From assembly GCA_009733575.1 (NCBI GenBank), contig ML769803.1:1-50618 (forward strand): DNA of 50,618 bases, in the 5' to 3' direction. The DNA is from Gymnopus androsaceus JB14. Lineage: Eukaryota > Basidiomycota > Agaricomycetes > Agaricales > Omphalotaceae. Of this stretch, positions 1 through 11,701 are shown one piece after another. The notes below the pieces were generated by a model. The model did no database searches and had not been told where the DNA came from. It saw nothing but the letters and a program-made list of their open reading frames with translations. Each line of letters begins with the position of its first letter. The stretch's first letter is position 1. Position numbers and translations under genes: made by a program.

Positions 1-580
1 CCAAAAGCTGCAGTTTTGAGAATTGGAGAGGAGTTTGCAGGCGAGGTGGTTTTTTTTCGGAGCTGGCGAGTGGTATAGGTGAGAAGATTATAAAGGGAGG
101 TGAATGAGATATCGGCGACAAGGTCGAGCGAGTGATGATATTGAGAAGGCGTTGGAAGACTGTTCGGATGATTGGATAGCCCGCGCAACCAAGAAGCAGC
201 AAAGTGATATGCCAGAAGAGACATAACAAAAGAGGAAACGATGCCTCTGAAAGAACTGAATAGGAATTAAACCAAAGATGCGACAAAACGACTTGCATTA
301 CAGAACAGGCGATAGAAGACACCAGAAGAGGCGAGAAATGTGTGGTAATGAACGAATTTTCACCGCCAATCAGAACACCTTCGGCTACGGGACGGACAAA
401 GGACCCATTAGGATAGAATAAACCATGGGGAGCTCTAAGGCCAAGAGATAGATAGAAAAGTGTGCTTAAAAGCTAGGACTAGAGCGCCGCATAGTGTCAG
501 GAGAATGACGGACATTAATAGAGTCGGTTCGGTACTTGAGGCTGTTGTCTGGGAAGTATATATTATTGTGAGTAAGTACT
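1..580 (-). pseudogene. 5' part of membrane-protein gene, cut at window start
   Basis: Antisense copy of 8587-9166. Translated on the minus strand it gives the same hydrophobic N-terminal segments as the copy at 8587, but it stops at base 1, so only the start of the gene is present. No complete reading frame can be shown. The product is probably a multi-pass membrane protein of unknown function. Confidence 0.5.
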
Positions 581-887
581 TGTTCATTTTACCGGCACCA
601 CGCTATGTTACTGTACAACTGTACACAAGCATTGAGCCCCCAGTTGAAGTTTCTACCTAGCGCCCAATAATGATTAACGTCCTGATACGCATGCCGCGGC
701 ATGTCACCTAAACTAGCTCGTCGCGTCGTCAAGTGTTTTTTACCGAAGTACAGTCCGGACACTTCGGCAGTTGAATGCCGCGGCACAGCTTCTCCGATGC
801 TACCTAAGGCCGCTTCCGCTATTCAATTTTGAACTCTGACACTGCTGGGCGCTGTCAGTTCCTTCTTTCTCTTTCTCTGGCACGGTG

Positions 888-3170
888 ATGGTGGACGCAA
901 TTTTGAATAAGACTTGGGTTATGGAAGGAAGTGAAGCTGCAAAGGTGAGCATGCAGCGATTTGAATCTGAATGAATTGCGGATGATTGTTATCCATTTAT
1001 TTCAACTCAGGCTATCCAGGTCCTGTCAAAACACAAGCCAAATCTTCAGTTGGAAGAATTTGCGCTCAAAGATTTTGAGCACAGATATCGCGTCATGTCT
1101 GCTTCGTTAAATTCACCCTTGGCTTCTTCAAACGCAACCAAATCTGATGAAACCAGCCACTCCAAGCTGGCCCAAACGAAATGGAAAGGGATCAAAGATT
1201 CAGAGATGGCCAATGAAATTCCGTCTCTAATGATGCAACCTGTTCACACGTGAAGCAGGGGACAGGATGTCCATTCTTTGGTCTCAGCCCAACCTATTTC
1301 GTGCGCTGCCTTCACCAGAATTCAACTTTGGAGGAGATACTGCAGGTAGCCAGCCTTCCGCCGGGTTAGCCAGCGCACTGTTTCACATGACTGAGCGCGA
1401 AATATCGTTAGAGACCGACGGCCGGCATCCTTTAACGACGATGTCAACCACAAGTTCCATCCTATCTCCCGAGATAGCATCTCCTGGCAGCGTAATGGTT
1501 GTCAGCGCATCTGCAACTTGGAATATTCTCGAGCTATATGGTGATTCTCCAGAACCTAGTCCTCAAGATACTGGAGAGCTAGCTTCGCCCTCAGAGCCGT
1601 CGTTTCCCGAGAAGGCTCTGATAAACCGAAAGGACGGGAGGAGACGGCCACTTCCTCCGCCTCCGCCTCCGCCAATCCCTTCACTTCACCCTTCAGACGA
1701 CATTGCCCCTCCTCCTCCAGCACATTTGAAAACAAATTCCCTCACCGAATCTGTCAGACATGCAGAAAATCGCACGACTGAACTTGTTCGGACTCCCAGG
1801 CTTCAGTCTCGTGCACGACCGTTACAAGGTCATACCAAGTCGAAATCCTTGTCGAATTCCGATACGCCTCAGCCTCCCAAGGTCCCTATATCGACACCAC
1901 GTTCTAGGATGCCGCCTCCACCGCCTTTGCCTTTAGACTTTCCTCTACCGCCTTTACCTTCGGATCAAGTAAAACTACCTGCAGCTAAAGGTCCGTTTTT
2001 ACTTTTGCATCTACTTCTGCATTCAGTAAAGCTAATTTTCGTCAATAAAGATCTTCCTCCTGCACCCCCACGGTCTCGGCTTGCACCTGATGCTACCATT
2101 CCATCTCATCCTGTACGACCCAGTAGGAATGGTGTAGTTTCTCCTTTTCCTCTTTCACCGTCAGCTGGTTCGAGGCATAAGCCCAGTGCATCAGAGTCAT
2201 CACTAGCCATGCTATCATCTATGAATTTCCCTACGCCACCCTCCCATATTCCCCCGAGACCAGAGAGGAAAGATGGGCCTTCCCTTCTGGCTCCCCCACC
2301 TCAGGATGGCATTCCTGATCCATCTCATCCTACACGGCCTAGTAGGAAGGGTGTAGTGTCTCCCCTTCCTTCTGAAATCATACAAAGACTCGATGCTTTG
2401 GAATCATTACCGGGATTACCGGGAAAAGGTGTTATGATTTCACCGCCGCCTACCTCGAAACATAAACCTAGTGCATCAGAGTCGACAGTAAGGACTGGGA
2501 TGGGGTCTGAATCGGATGTATTATTATCATATTTTGGAATGCCGCCGAAGAAGAAGAGCGAACTTGAATCCTCTTCCTTGCCACACTTTAAGTCGGGTGT
2601 ACCATTGCCAGATGCATCGACGCTAGCACTGCGTGCTATAAAGAAGTTGGCACCTGGCGAAGTAGCAGTCGATGGAACCAGTACTAAAGGTCCCGGTTAG
2701 TACTTGACATCCTTCTCTTCAAGATCAATCGTAGCTAACAAGTATTTTTTTCAGGTATACCGCTACCGCGCGATCTACATAAACCGTCCTCATCCACATC
2801 CAGACAAAGTGACCCGAGCCATAATGTATCCTCCTCCTCCTCATCCTTTCCAACCACCCGGCCTCTCGTCGTGGCTCACAAAAAGGGTGTCTCCTTGGAT
2901 TCTATCAATGGCAAGAAACCAGCTCAGACTGTCGGTATAAAGGGATCTGGACCCGGACATCAGAAATCGTCTTCGTCCTCCTCTACATTTGCCCAACGTG
3001 ACCCTCAACGCCCTGACGCAACGTTGGCGAAAAGGCAGGCTATGAGCAGAGTCGGGAATACTAGTACTGGTACGAGTACGAGTGCGAACGTGAATTCCCC
3101 CGAGCGTAGACCGGGCCCTGCTGAAGCTGGGCCATCTAGACTAAGAGATATGTTTTTGAATCAAATCTGA
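888..3170 (+). pseudogene. Proline-rich protein gene, left copy, frameshifted
   Basis: Four exons can be placed by comparison with the right copy: 888-944, 1011-1990, 2051-2695 and 2755-3170. Introns are 945-1010, a likely in-frame 60-nt intron 1991-2050, and 2696-2754. The protein is Ser/Pro-rich with runs of six or more prolines and repeated PxxP motifs, as expected of an SH3-ligand or scaffold protein; no catalytic domain is recognised. One extra T near 1243-1245 (GTTCAC against GTCAC in the other copy) shifts the frame and ends translation at 1251-1253. Two further one-base differences, a missing G before the first intron and an extra A after it, cancel each other. All three sit in short homopolymers, so sequencing error is possible. 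Confidence 0.75.
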
Positions 3171-4528
3171 TTAGTTAGCATATTCCCCTCCCCTCCGTTT
3201 TGCTCTTGCTTCTGCTTCTGCTTTCCATCTTACTCCTGAGTCGTTATTTTTTTCGCTTGTAAATGAATCAAGTATGTAATGTATTTTCTATGATTATTAC
3301 TATAGTGTAAAACTGCTACTGTACAGTATCTATGACATATTATTATTACAGCACTAGACTTTGTTCTTCGATCCATCCTGAACTCGGATTTTGATTCATA
3401 CATAGAGGAAGTAGATGTTTCTCACAACCAAACACTTCCTTAATTACTCCCCGGATCACTATCGATGAGGACCCATCTCTCCAAACTCTGCGGGAAAGAC
3501 CAAAGAGACATCGCAAGGCATTTTGGCAGAACACCCTTTCTCTTCAAACCCTTCAAATCTCTCTCCTTCCCTCTCTGCTTTTTCTTCACTCCTCCATTGC
3601 TTCCTTTCCTGTCTTGCTTTCTAAATCCATTGACTCCATCAATCAACGATTCATCGAGATCAGTAATGACGGCCAAGGCCTGGCCGCAGTCAGAGATTTT
3701 GGTCAACTTGGCCGGGCCAGTCAATATCTATGCCACGTCTCCTTCACTTTATAGCTAGACGATGCGTCGATGTAGCCGATTTGCAGTTTACGGGAATGGT
3801 AAGCCAAATAAAAAACCAAATTTTGAATATTTCCACCAGTTCATCATTTTGATTATTTATTTATTTGACAGTTTATTGCTACGGGAAGTCATCCAATGTT
3901 TCGAAAAGTCCGGTTTGACGTTTTTGAGCGATGAGTCTTGGGCTTAAGATCTTCAAGCTCGCCGTAACGCTTTGAGAGTTGTGAAATTTGAAATATTGAG
4001 ATTTGGACATCCTTGACTTTGAATTCTTGAACACCCAATCTCGCCACCAGAAATCGCTGGATTTTGGGAAGAATTTTCATTTGACACTTTTAGTGAAATA
4101 TGAGCGAATATCGATACTGTTCGGGGGAGTAAGTCTACGATGCGGAACGGAGAAAGAAGCAGACGCGTGTGCTTCGCCGATGGGTAGAAATTAAAAATCC
4201 CAAAAACGGAAAGCATGCAGAAACATGGAGGATAATTTTGACGACGACGATATCTTCCACAATGGCCATTCAATCTCATGGTGACAGTTTCCTGATTGGG
4301 AAGTGCCTCTTGGAACAATGGCCCTTTCGCCGTGACGTTTCGTCGGACCTTCTTTGCGCCCAAGAAGGCCCAAAATCAGGCGGTACTTGTAAAATTTTCC
4401 ATTTGGGGATGGCCGTTGTTCTTCGTTGTTCTCAGTTGCAGCCACAGAAAAAGTGAGCCAAATCTACACAATGAATCTTGGAATTATTACTGATCCCGAC
4501 CGCGCTAGCGCAGCTGCTAAGATGCTAG
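3171..4528. other. Non-coding: 3' flank of proline-rich gene and inner arm/spacer
   Basis: I see no supported gene. Overlapping opposite-strand frames of about 95 codons occur at 3440-3758 and, mirrored, at 5386-5704; they have low-complexity Lys-rich or Ser/Phe/Pro-rich composition and resemble nothing known. From 3950 the sequence is unique spacer. Confidence 0.5.
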
Positions 4529-4530
4529 CC

Positions 4531-4538
4531 TATATAAG
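4531..4538 (+). promoter_or_regulatory. TATA-like box
   Basis: TATATAAG, about 110 nt upstream of the ATG at 4646 of the short spacer gene. A second TATATAA-type match follows ~15 nt downstream. The spacing suits a pol II promoter with a 5' leader of ~80 nt. This rests on sequence alone. Confidence 0.35.
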
Positions 4539-4645
4539 CAAGATGTTATATAAACGAGATGATTTCATTTTCAACAGCTCTTCAACTCTGACCTATATCC
4601 AGGTCGCTCGACGCAACCCGCTTTTTACATTGCGCACTTTTACCC

Positions 4646-4987
4646 ATGGGCCGCTCTGCAGCACCACAACGATTCTTCGGTATCACTCTACCATAGGAAC
4701 TGATCAGGTCGACACCAATCTACAAGTGGAAGACCCCGCCAGATATCGAGAACGACCATGCATACTGCTCTGCAACGGCGAGCTGGCTTGCGGAAACAGT
4801 GGCCGAAACTTATTTCCCCCCAGCAAGGCTAGAATACGTTCTAACGAAATCCGGGATTAGGCCTTGTATTGTGCTTGCAGATGATAACCGTCATGCACAG
4901 CGATGGTTGGAAAATCGAGAAGGGTTGAAGAAGATACACGAGATTATAGGCGCGAAGAGAAATCCAGGATGGTATGAACGGTTTTGA
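4646..4987 (+). pseudogene. Short unrecognised gene in palindrome spacer, one in-frame stop
   Basis: From ATG 4646 one frame runs to TGA 4985-4987, broken only by TAG at 4694-4696; it would code for ~113 residues. The C-terminal 60 residues look like real protein, with mixed composition, a YFPPARLEYVL stretch and a basic end, but I do not recognise a family. No intron with good borders removes the stop, so it is either a nonsense mutation, a sequencing error or a missed splice. A TATA-like box lies upstream. Confidence 0.4.
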
Positions 4988-5198
4988 CAAAAGGTATGTA
5001 TTGCTTGTTGAATTAGTAAATAATTGCCATAATTTAAGAACTCGCCACAGTTTTTTACACTGTCACGTCGATGTACTATATATATGTTTTTGTTCCTTCC
5101 TTATTCTCGTCGAATCGCAATCCATCCATCTTACTCTTTCGTGTATGTTCCCAGACCTGCTGCCAACAATTCACCGACCTGGGTGCTCGGGCTCCAAG

Positions 5199-5980
5199 TC
5201 TTAAGCCCAAGACTCATCGCTCAAAAACGTCAAAACCGGACTTTTCGAAACATTGGATGACTTCCCGTAGCAATATTAAACTGTCCGATAATCAAAATGA
5301 TGAACTGGTGGAAATATTCGAAATTTGGTTTTTTATTTGGCTTACCATTCCCGTAAACTGCAAATCGGCTACATCGACGCATCGTCTAGCTATAAAGTGA
5401 AGGAGACGTGGCATAGATATTGACTGGCCCGGCCAAGTTGACCAAAATCTCTGACTGCGGCCAGGCCTTGGCCGTCATTACTGATCTCGATGAATCGTTG
5501 ATTGATGGAGTCAATGGATCTAGAAAGCAAGACAGGAAAGGAAGCAAGGGAGGAGTGAAGAAAAAGCAGAGAGGGAAGGAGAGAGATTTGAAGGGTTTGA
5601 AGAGAAAGGGTGTTCTGCCAAAATGCCTTGCGATGTCTCTTTGGTCTTTCCCGCAGAGTTTGGAGAGATGGGTCCTCATCGATAGTGATCCGGGGAGTAA
5701 TTAAGGAAGTGTTTGGTTGTGAGAAACATCTACTTCCTCTATGTATGAATCAAACTCCGAGTTCAGGATGGATCGAAGAACAAAGTCTAGTGCTGTAATA
5801 ATGATATGTCGTAGATACTGTACAGTAGCAGTTTACACTATAGTAATAATCATAGAAAATACATTACATACTTGATTCATTTATAAGCGAAAAAAGGTCA
5901 TGTATAACGACTCATGAGTAAGATGGAAAGCAGAAGCAGAAGCAAGAGCAAAACGGAGGGGAGGGGAATATGCTAACTAA
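5199..5980. other. Non-coding 3' flank, mirror of 3171-3949
   Basis: Reverse complement of the left-arm flank. It holds the same pair of overlapping opposite frames (5386-5704), judged to be chance. No gene is supported. Confidence 0.5.
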
Positions 5981-8276
5981 TCAGATTTGATTCAAAAACA
6001 TATCTCTTAGTCTAGATGGCCCAGCTTCAGCAGGGCCCGGTCTACGCTCGGGGGAATTCACGTTCGCACTCGTACTCGTACCAGTACTAGTATTCCCGAC
6101 TCTGCTCATAGCCTGCCTTTTCGCCAACGTTGCGTCAGGGCGTTGAGGGTCACGTTGGGCAAATGTAGAGGGCGAGGGCGAGGAGGACGAAGACGATTTC
6201 TGATGTCCGGGCCCAGATCCCTTTATACCGACAGTCTGAGCTGGTTTCTTGCCATTGATAGAATCCAGGGAGACACCCTTTTTGTGAGCCACGACGAGAG
6301 GCCGGGTGGTTGGAAAGGATGAGGAGGAGGAGGATACATTATGGCTCGGGTCACTTTGTCTGGATGTGGATGAGGACGGTTTATATAGATCGCGCGGTAG
6401 CGGTATGACTGAAAAAAATACTTGTTAGCTACGATTGATCTTGAAGAGAAGGATGTCAAGTACTAACCGGGACCTTTAGTACTGGTTCCATCGACTGCTA
6501 CTTCGCCAGGTGCCAACTTCTTTATAGCACGCAGTGCTAGCGTCGATGCATCTGGCAATGGTACACCCGACTTAAAGTGTGGCAAGGAAGAGGATTCAAG
6601 TTCGCTCTTCTTCTTCGGCGGCATTCCAAAATATGATAATAATACATCCGATTCAGACCCCATCCCAGTCCTTACTGTCGACTCTGATGCACTAGGTTTA
6701 TGTTTCGAGGTAGGCGGCGGTGAAATCATGACACCCTTTCCCGGTAATCCCGGTAATGATTCCAAAGCATCGAGTCTTTGTATGATTTCAGAAGGAAGGG
6801 GAGACACTACACCCTTCCTACTAGGCCGTGTAGGATGAGATGGATCAGGAATGCCATCCTGAGGTGGGGGAGCCAGAAGGGAAGGCCCATCTTTCCTCTC
6901 TGGTCTCGGGGGAATATGGGAGGGTGGCGTAGGGAAATTCATAGATGATAGTATGGCTAGTGATGACTCTGATGCACTGGGCTTATGCCTCGAACCAGCT
7001 GACGGTGAAAGAGGAAAAGGAGAAACTACACCATTCCTACTGGGTCGTACAGGATGAGATGGAATGGTAGCATCAGGTGCAAGCCGAGACCGTGGGGGTG
7101 CAGGAGGAAGATCTTTATTGACGAAAATTAGCTTTACTGAATGCAGAAGTAGATGCAAAAGTAAAAACGGACCTTTAGCTGCAGGTAGTTTTACTTGATC
7201 CGAAGGTAAAGGCGGTAGAGGAAAGTCTAAAGGCAAAGGCGGTGGAGGCGGCATCCTAGAACGTGGTGTCGATATAGGGACCTTGGGAGGCTGAGGCGTA
7301 TCGGAATTCGACAAGGATTTCGACTTGGTATGACCTTGTAACGGTCGTGCACGAGACTGAAGCCTGGGAGTCCGAACAAGTTCAGTCGTGCGATTTTCTG
7401 CATGTCTGACAGATTCGGTGAGGGAATTTGTTTTCAAATGTGCTGGAGGAGGAGGGGCAATGTCGTTTGAAGGGTGAAGTGAAGGGATTGGCGGAGGCGG
7501 AGGCGGAGGAAGTGGCCGTCTCCTCCCGTCCTTTCGGTTTATCAGAGCCTTCTCGGGAAACGACGGCTCTGAGGGCGAAGCTAGCTCTCCAGTATCTTGA
7601 GGACTAGGTTCTGGAGAATCACCATATAGCTCGAGAATATTCCAAGTTGCAGATGCGCTGACAACCATTACGCTGCCAGGAGATGCTATCTCGGGAGATA
7701 GGATGGAACTTGTGGTTGACATCGTCGTTAAAGGATGCCGACCGTCGGTCTCTAACGATATTTCGCGCTCAGTCATGTGAAACAGTGCGCTGGCTAACCC
7801 GGCGGAAGGCTGGCTACCTGCAGTATCTCCTCCAAAGTTGAATTCTGGTGAAGGCAGCGCTCGAAATAGGTTGGGCTGAGACCAAAGAATGGACATCCTG
7901 TCCCCTGCTTCACGTGTGACAGGTTGCATCATTAGAGACGGAATTTCATTGGCCATCTCTGAATCTTTGATCCCTTTCCATTTCGTTTGGGCCAGCTTGG
8001 AGTGGCTGGTTTCATCAGATTTGGTTGCGTTTGAGGAAGCCAAGGGTGAATTTAACGAAGCAGACATAACGCGATATCTGTGCTCAAAATCTTTGAGCGC
8101 AAATTCTTCCAACTGAAGATTTGGCTTGTGTTTGACAGGACCTGGATAGCCTGAGTTGAAATAAATGGATAACAATCATCCGCAAATCATTCCAGATTCA
8201 AATTGCTGCACTGCTCACCTTTGCCAGCTTCACTTCCTTCCATAACCCAAGTCTTATTCAAAATTGCGTCCACCAT
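5981..8276 (-). CDS. Proline-rich protein, right copy, open frame
   Basis: ATG at 8276, TGA at 5981-5983. Exons (minus strand): 8276-8219, 8150-7173, 7112-6468, 6408-5981, together 2,109 nt or 702 residues. Introns 8151-8218 (68 nt) and 6409-6467 (59 nt) have GTGAGC and GTTAGT donors and CAG acceptors. The 60-nt intron 7113-7172 is in frame; it is inferred because its translation is a hydrophobic Leu/Phe/Val patch unlike the Ser/Pro-rich rest, and it has a CTAAT-like branch site. The protein has poly-Pro tracts near residue 185, several PPxP motifs and a Ser-rich C-terminal region with a short SP repeat absent from the left copy. It is probably an SH3- or EVH1-binding adaptor; function unknown. 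Confidence 0.75.
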
Positions 8277-10286
8277 CACCGTGCCAGAGAAAGAGAAAGA
8301 GAAGAAGGAACTGACAGCACCCAGCAGTGTCAGAGTTCAAAATTGAATAGCGGAAGCGGCCTTAGGTAGCATCGGAGAAGCTGTGCCGCGGCATTCAACT
8401 GCCGAAGTGTCCGGACTGTACTTCGGTAAAAAACACTTGACGACGCGACGAGCTAGTTTAGGTGACATGCCGCGGCATGCGTATCAGGACGTTAATCATT
8501 ATTGGGCGCTAGGTAGCGGAGAAACTTCAACTGGGGGCTCAATGCTTGTGTACAGTTGTACAGTAACATAGCGTGGTGCCGGTAAAATGAACAAGTACTT
8601 ACTCACAATAATATATACTTCCCAGACAACAGCCTCAAGTACCGAACCGACTCTATTAATCTCCGTCATTCTCCTGACACTATGCGGCGCTCTAGTCCTA
8701 GCTTTTATGAGCACACTTTTCTATCTATCTCTTGGCCTTAGAGCTCCCCATGGTTTATTCTATCCTAATGGGTCCTTTGTCCGTCCCGTAGCCGAAGGTG
8801 TTCTGATTGGCGGTGAAAATTCGTTCATTACCACACATTTCTCGCCTCTTCTGGTGTCTTCTATCGCCTATTCTGTGATGCAAGTCGTTTTGTCGCATCT
8901 TTGGTTTAATTCCTGACTATTCAGTTCTTTCCAGTCTTTTGTTATGTCCTTCTGGCATATCACTTTGCTGCTTCTTGGTTGCGCGGGCTATCCAATCATC
9001 CGAACAGTCTTCCAACGCCTTCTCAATATCATCACTCGCTCGACCTTGTCGCCGATATCTCATTCACCTCCCTTTATAATCTTCTCACCTATACCACTCG
9101 CCAGCTCCGAAAAAAAACCACCTCGCCTGCAAACTCCTCTCCAATTCTCAAAACTGCAGCTTTTGGAGCAATCATATTTCTTTCTATAACTTGGGCTATC
9201 CGTGTTATCAACGTTGTACTACATGAGCAAATCCATCCACCATCGTATTTGTTCATAATCCAAATACTATCCATCCAAGCTGAATGCCAAAGTAGCACTA
9301 CGGACAACTGCGCCGTCATCAACGGCACCCAAACTGGAAACCTAGGAGCACTCAATCAGTCTTCAATCTTCAGAGTCTACAAGTACGGATCGTCCGTTCC
9401 GCTCAAAACCAAAGCATTGCCTTCATCGGTCCCTCCAGCATCCCAAACGGCAACAACCTCACATATACCGCCCATACCTACGCCCTCTCTACCGAATGTC
9501 AGGTGTATCATCCCTTTGTGCAAAATGAGACTACAGAATTGTGGAGCGATACCTGTCATCCAGACGATCCTAACCCAGTAATTGACGACTCGAGCGTGTA
9601 TGTTTGGAGTCCAGGGTTCAATGCGACGGCTTGACAGACGAGGCTACAGACGTTTCTGACGTTGAAGGGGAATTTCAGTGCTCCAGATAATAAATTTACC
9701 TCTCTCATCGGGTTCAAACTTGAACCATTCACGACGGCAAGTTTCGGGTGTTTTGCAGACTTCTCTGATATTCTTTATACTTAACGACGCTGATACAAGT
9801 TTCGAAATACCTTTTCTAAATTGATGGACCTGTAAGTTTTTGATGGCTCAGTATGTTGTTTGAGACTAATCTGCTTTAATTTCTCAGACGGCCAAGGAAT
9901 TGGAAGCCATCCCTTCATACTTTGTTCCATCTTGACGTGCAACACAACGGTCTATGATGCCGAATACACTCTCAGTGACGGGACCTTCTCGCTTTCCAAT
10001 TCCTCCTTCACACCTTCCAACGCCTCCGCCGCCATCGCCATGTCCTCCCGCGGGCATGTTTCTGGGCACGGGCGACACCCAGTTCTACCAATATGGCTCG
10101 CGCTTCCTAGACGACCAGATACAGCTCGACCTCCTCCGCCGGAAACACCTAAGGCAATTCAACCGCCAAATTCTCCGCTGCCTGGGCACAAGCCTTCTCG
10201 AATCAATATCTCGGCTGGTCTGCGGGAGCCGTCATAATGGAGAATGTTGCAGCAGAGACTATGCCAAAGCACTCAGACAAAACTAA

Positions 10287-10860
10287 CGCCTCAATCAAAA
10301 AGGATAAGGATGATAAATAATATATAGAGGAGAATAAAAAGAGTATAGATGAGAGAATAAAAGATATAGACGCAATCCTAACCAGATATTGACGACTCGA
10401 GCGATATAATAAGATATTGGAGTCAGGGTTCAATGAGAGAGAGATATAAGAACAGAAGAAACAGAAAGAGTATATATAAGAGAGTGTGAAAAAGGGGAAT
10501 TATATAGAGAAGTGATAGAATAAGAGAAAAATTATAGATAGAATATACGGGAATAGAAGAAAAAAACTTAGACCCAATTAGAGAGAAGTTTCGGAGTGAA
10601 ATATAGAAGACTTCTCAGTAGATAATCTTATCTATACGACGCTGATAGATATAAGAAAATATTTTCTAAATTGATGGCCTGTAAGAGTTTATGAGTGTGA
10701 TAGATAGTGAGTTTTAATGAGAATAATAGAATATATATTAGAAGGAAGGATATAGGAGATAATATATAAATAACTAATATAGAAAATATATATGAAGTGA
10801 ACAAAGGTCATAACAAAATAGATAAAGAAAGAATATGATAGTATATAGAGAGAGAGAAAA
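10287..10860. other. C-poor corrupted duplicate of the membrane-protein gene
   Basis: This stretch is almost all A, G and T on the + strand, but islands match 9565-9990 in order: the GACTCGAGCG island, the GTTCAATG island, then ACGACGCTGATA and TTTTCTAAATTGATGG. Between the islands the bases are replaced by AGA/ATA-type strings. It reads as a tandem copy with a failed consensus rather than ordinary decay. No gene is supported. Confidence 0.6.
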
Positions 10861-11381
10861 AATTCTCAGCTTTCCAATTCCTCCTTCACACCTTCCAACG
10901 CCTCCCCGCATCGCCATGTCCTCCGCGCGGCATGTTTCTGGGCACGGGCGACACCCAGTTCTACCAATATGGCTCGCGCTTCCTAGACGACCAGATACAG
11001 CTCGACCTCCTCCGCCGGAAACACCTAAGGCAATTCAACCGCCAAATTCTCCGCTGCCTGGGCACAAGCCTTCTCGAATCAATATCTCGGCTGGTCTGCG
11101 GGAGCCGTCATAATGGAGAATGTTGCAGCAGAGACTATGCCCGCAGAGTTGGCGATAGGGATTCCGCTACGGATAGCTTATGTATTTTCACTGCTGCATC
11201 TCGTGTATGCGTTTGGAATTGTGATTTTGGGTGTTTCGTGTCTGATGTTGTCGATGAGGTTGGGATGGGTGCGGGGAGCACCGCTTGGGGCGCATGCGGG
11301 CTGCATAGGTTTAGTTTTAATATCAAGAAGACCAGCGCACTGTTTGGCTAGTATAGCGGCCTATGTGTACGTTCCAAGAGG

Positions 11382-11386
11382 ATTAC
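11382..11386. repeat. Target-site duplication ATTAC of copia insertion, left side
   Basis: ATTAC here and at 29081-29085 flank the LTR pair. The uninterrupted site GATTACAACTT is at 19331-19341, which shows the duplication is real. Confidence 0.85.
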
Positions 11387-11695
11387 TGTTATGAAAGTAA
11401 ACTCAGTTGGGCACGTAAGTCGTGGTACAACTGATAGTACTGTACCTGTTATGAAAGTAAACTAAGGTAGTAATCATGAGTAACGGTACAGTAGTAGAAA
11501 AGAAAAGAAAGTCTCACCTCAGTTGGGCACGTAAGTCGTGGTACAACTGAGGGAGGTAAAAGTCGCTGCGCTCGGTATATATGTCGATTGTACGATCGAC
11601 GTAGGTAAGCAGAGACCTCGAAACCGGATAAACAAATAAGTATCTATAAGTGGAAATGTCAAAGTGTAGTGTATCGTACGGAGTACTCTCCAACA
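11387..11695 (-). repeat. copia LTR (3' LTR in element orientation)
   Basis: 309 bp, begins TGTTATGAAAG and ends CTCCAACA, nearly identical to 28772-29080. Flanked on the outside by ATTAC (11382-11386), the same five bases that follow the other LTR at 29081-29085. On the inner side the minus strand has the purine tract GTAGGGGAGG directly before the LTR, a typical polypurine tract. An internal direct repeat (CAGTTGGGCACGTAAG) occurs twice in each LTR. Confidence 0.9.
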
Positions 11696-11701
11696 CCTCC
11701 C

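Larger units (their letters stand above)
1..3949. repeat. Left arm of large inverted repeat
   Basis: Base 1 onward is the reverse complement of the sequence ending at 9166, and the match runs to 3949, paired with 5199. The arms differ by scattered substitutions and short indels, for example a 12-nt length difference near 2980/6175 and a ~9-nt difference near 3250/5900. The arm carries a frameshifted proline-rich gene and, at its outer end, the antisense start of the membrane-protein gene. It may extend past the window's left edge. It could be a real palindromic duplication or an inverted haplotype join. Confidence 0.95.
5199..9166. repeat. Right arm of large inverted repeat
   Basis: Reverse complement of 1-3949. 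The inner end lies in the shared motif TCTTAAGCCCAAGAC next to 5199. The 1,249-bp spacer 3950-5198 is single copy in the window. The right arm holds the open version of the proline-rich gene and continues without a break into the rest of the membrane-protein gene. Confidence 0.95.
8587..11397 (+). pseudogene. Multi-pass membrane protein gene, degraded and partly duplicated
   Basis: Hydrophobic N-terminal segments (8617-8916, 8950-9250) are followed by a region with several NxS/T sites and Cys residues (9290-9780, 9890-10060), then a C-terminal hydrophobic block (11113-11280). This is the layout of a fungal membrane protein with an extracytoplasmic middle. Frame changes occur repeatedly: TGA at 9632-9634 inside the GFNAT motif, and a stop after PSYFVP near 9931. 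The 3' half is present twice: 10030-10260 recurs at 10907-11134, separated by a corrupted stretch. No intact protein can be drawn. The paralogous copy at 16796 is less damaged in places. Confidence 0.6.

Noticed and set aside
5386..5704. Pair of overlapping opposite-strand frames (~95 codons), mirrored at 3440-3758
   Set aside because: Both strands open at once, low-complexity composition, no splice or family support; kept as non-coding flank.
7889..8116. Plus-strand frame opposite the proline-rich gene
   Set aside because: Shadow of the open minus-strand exon; no independent signal.
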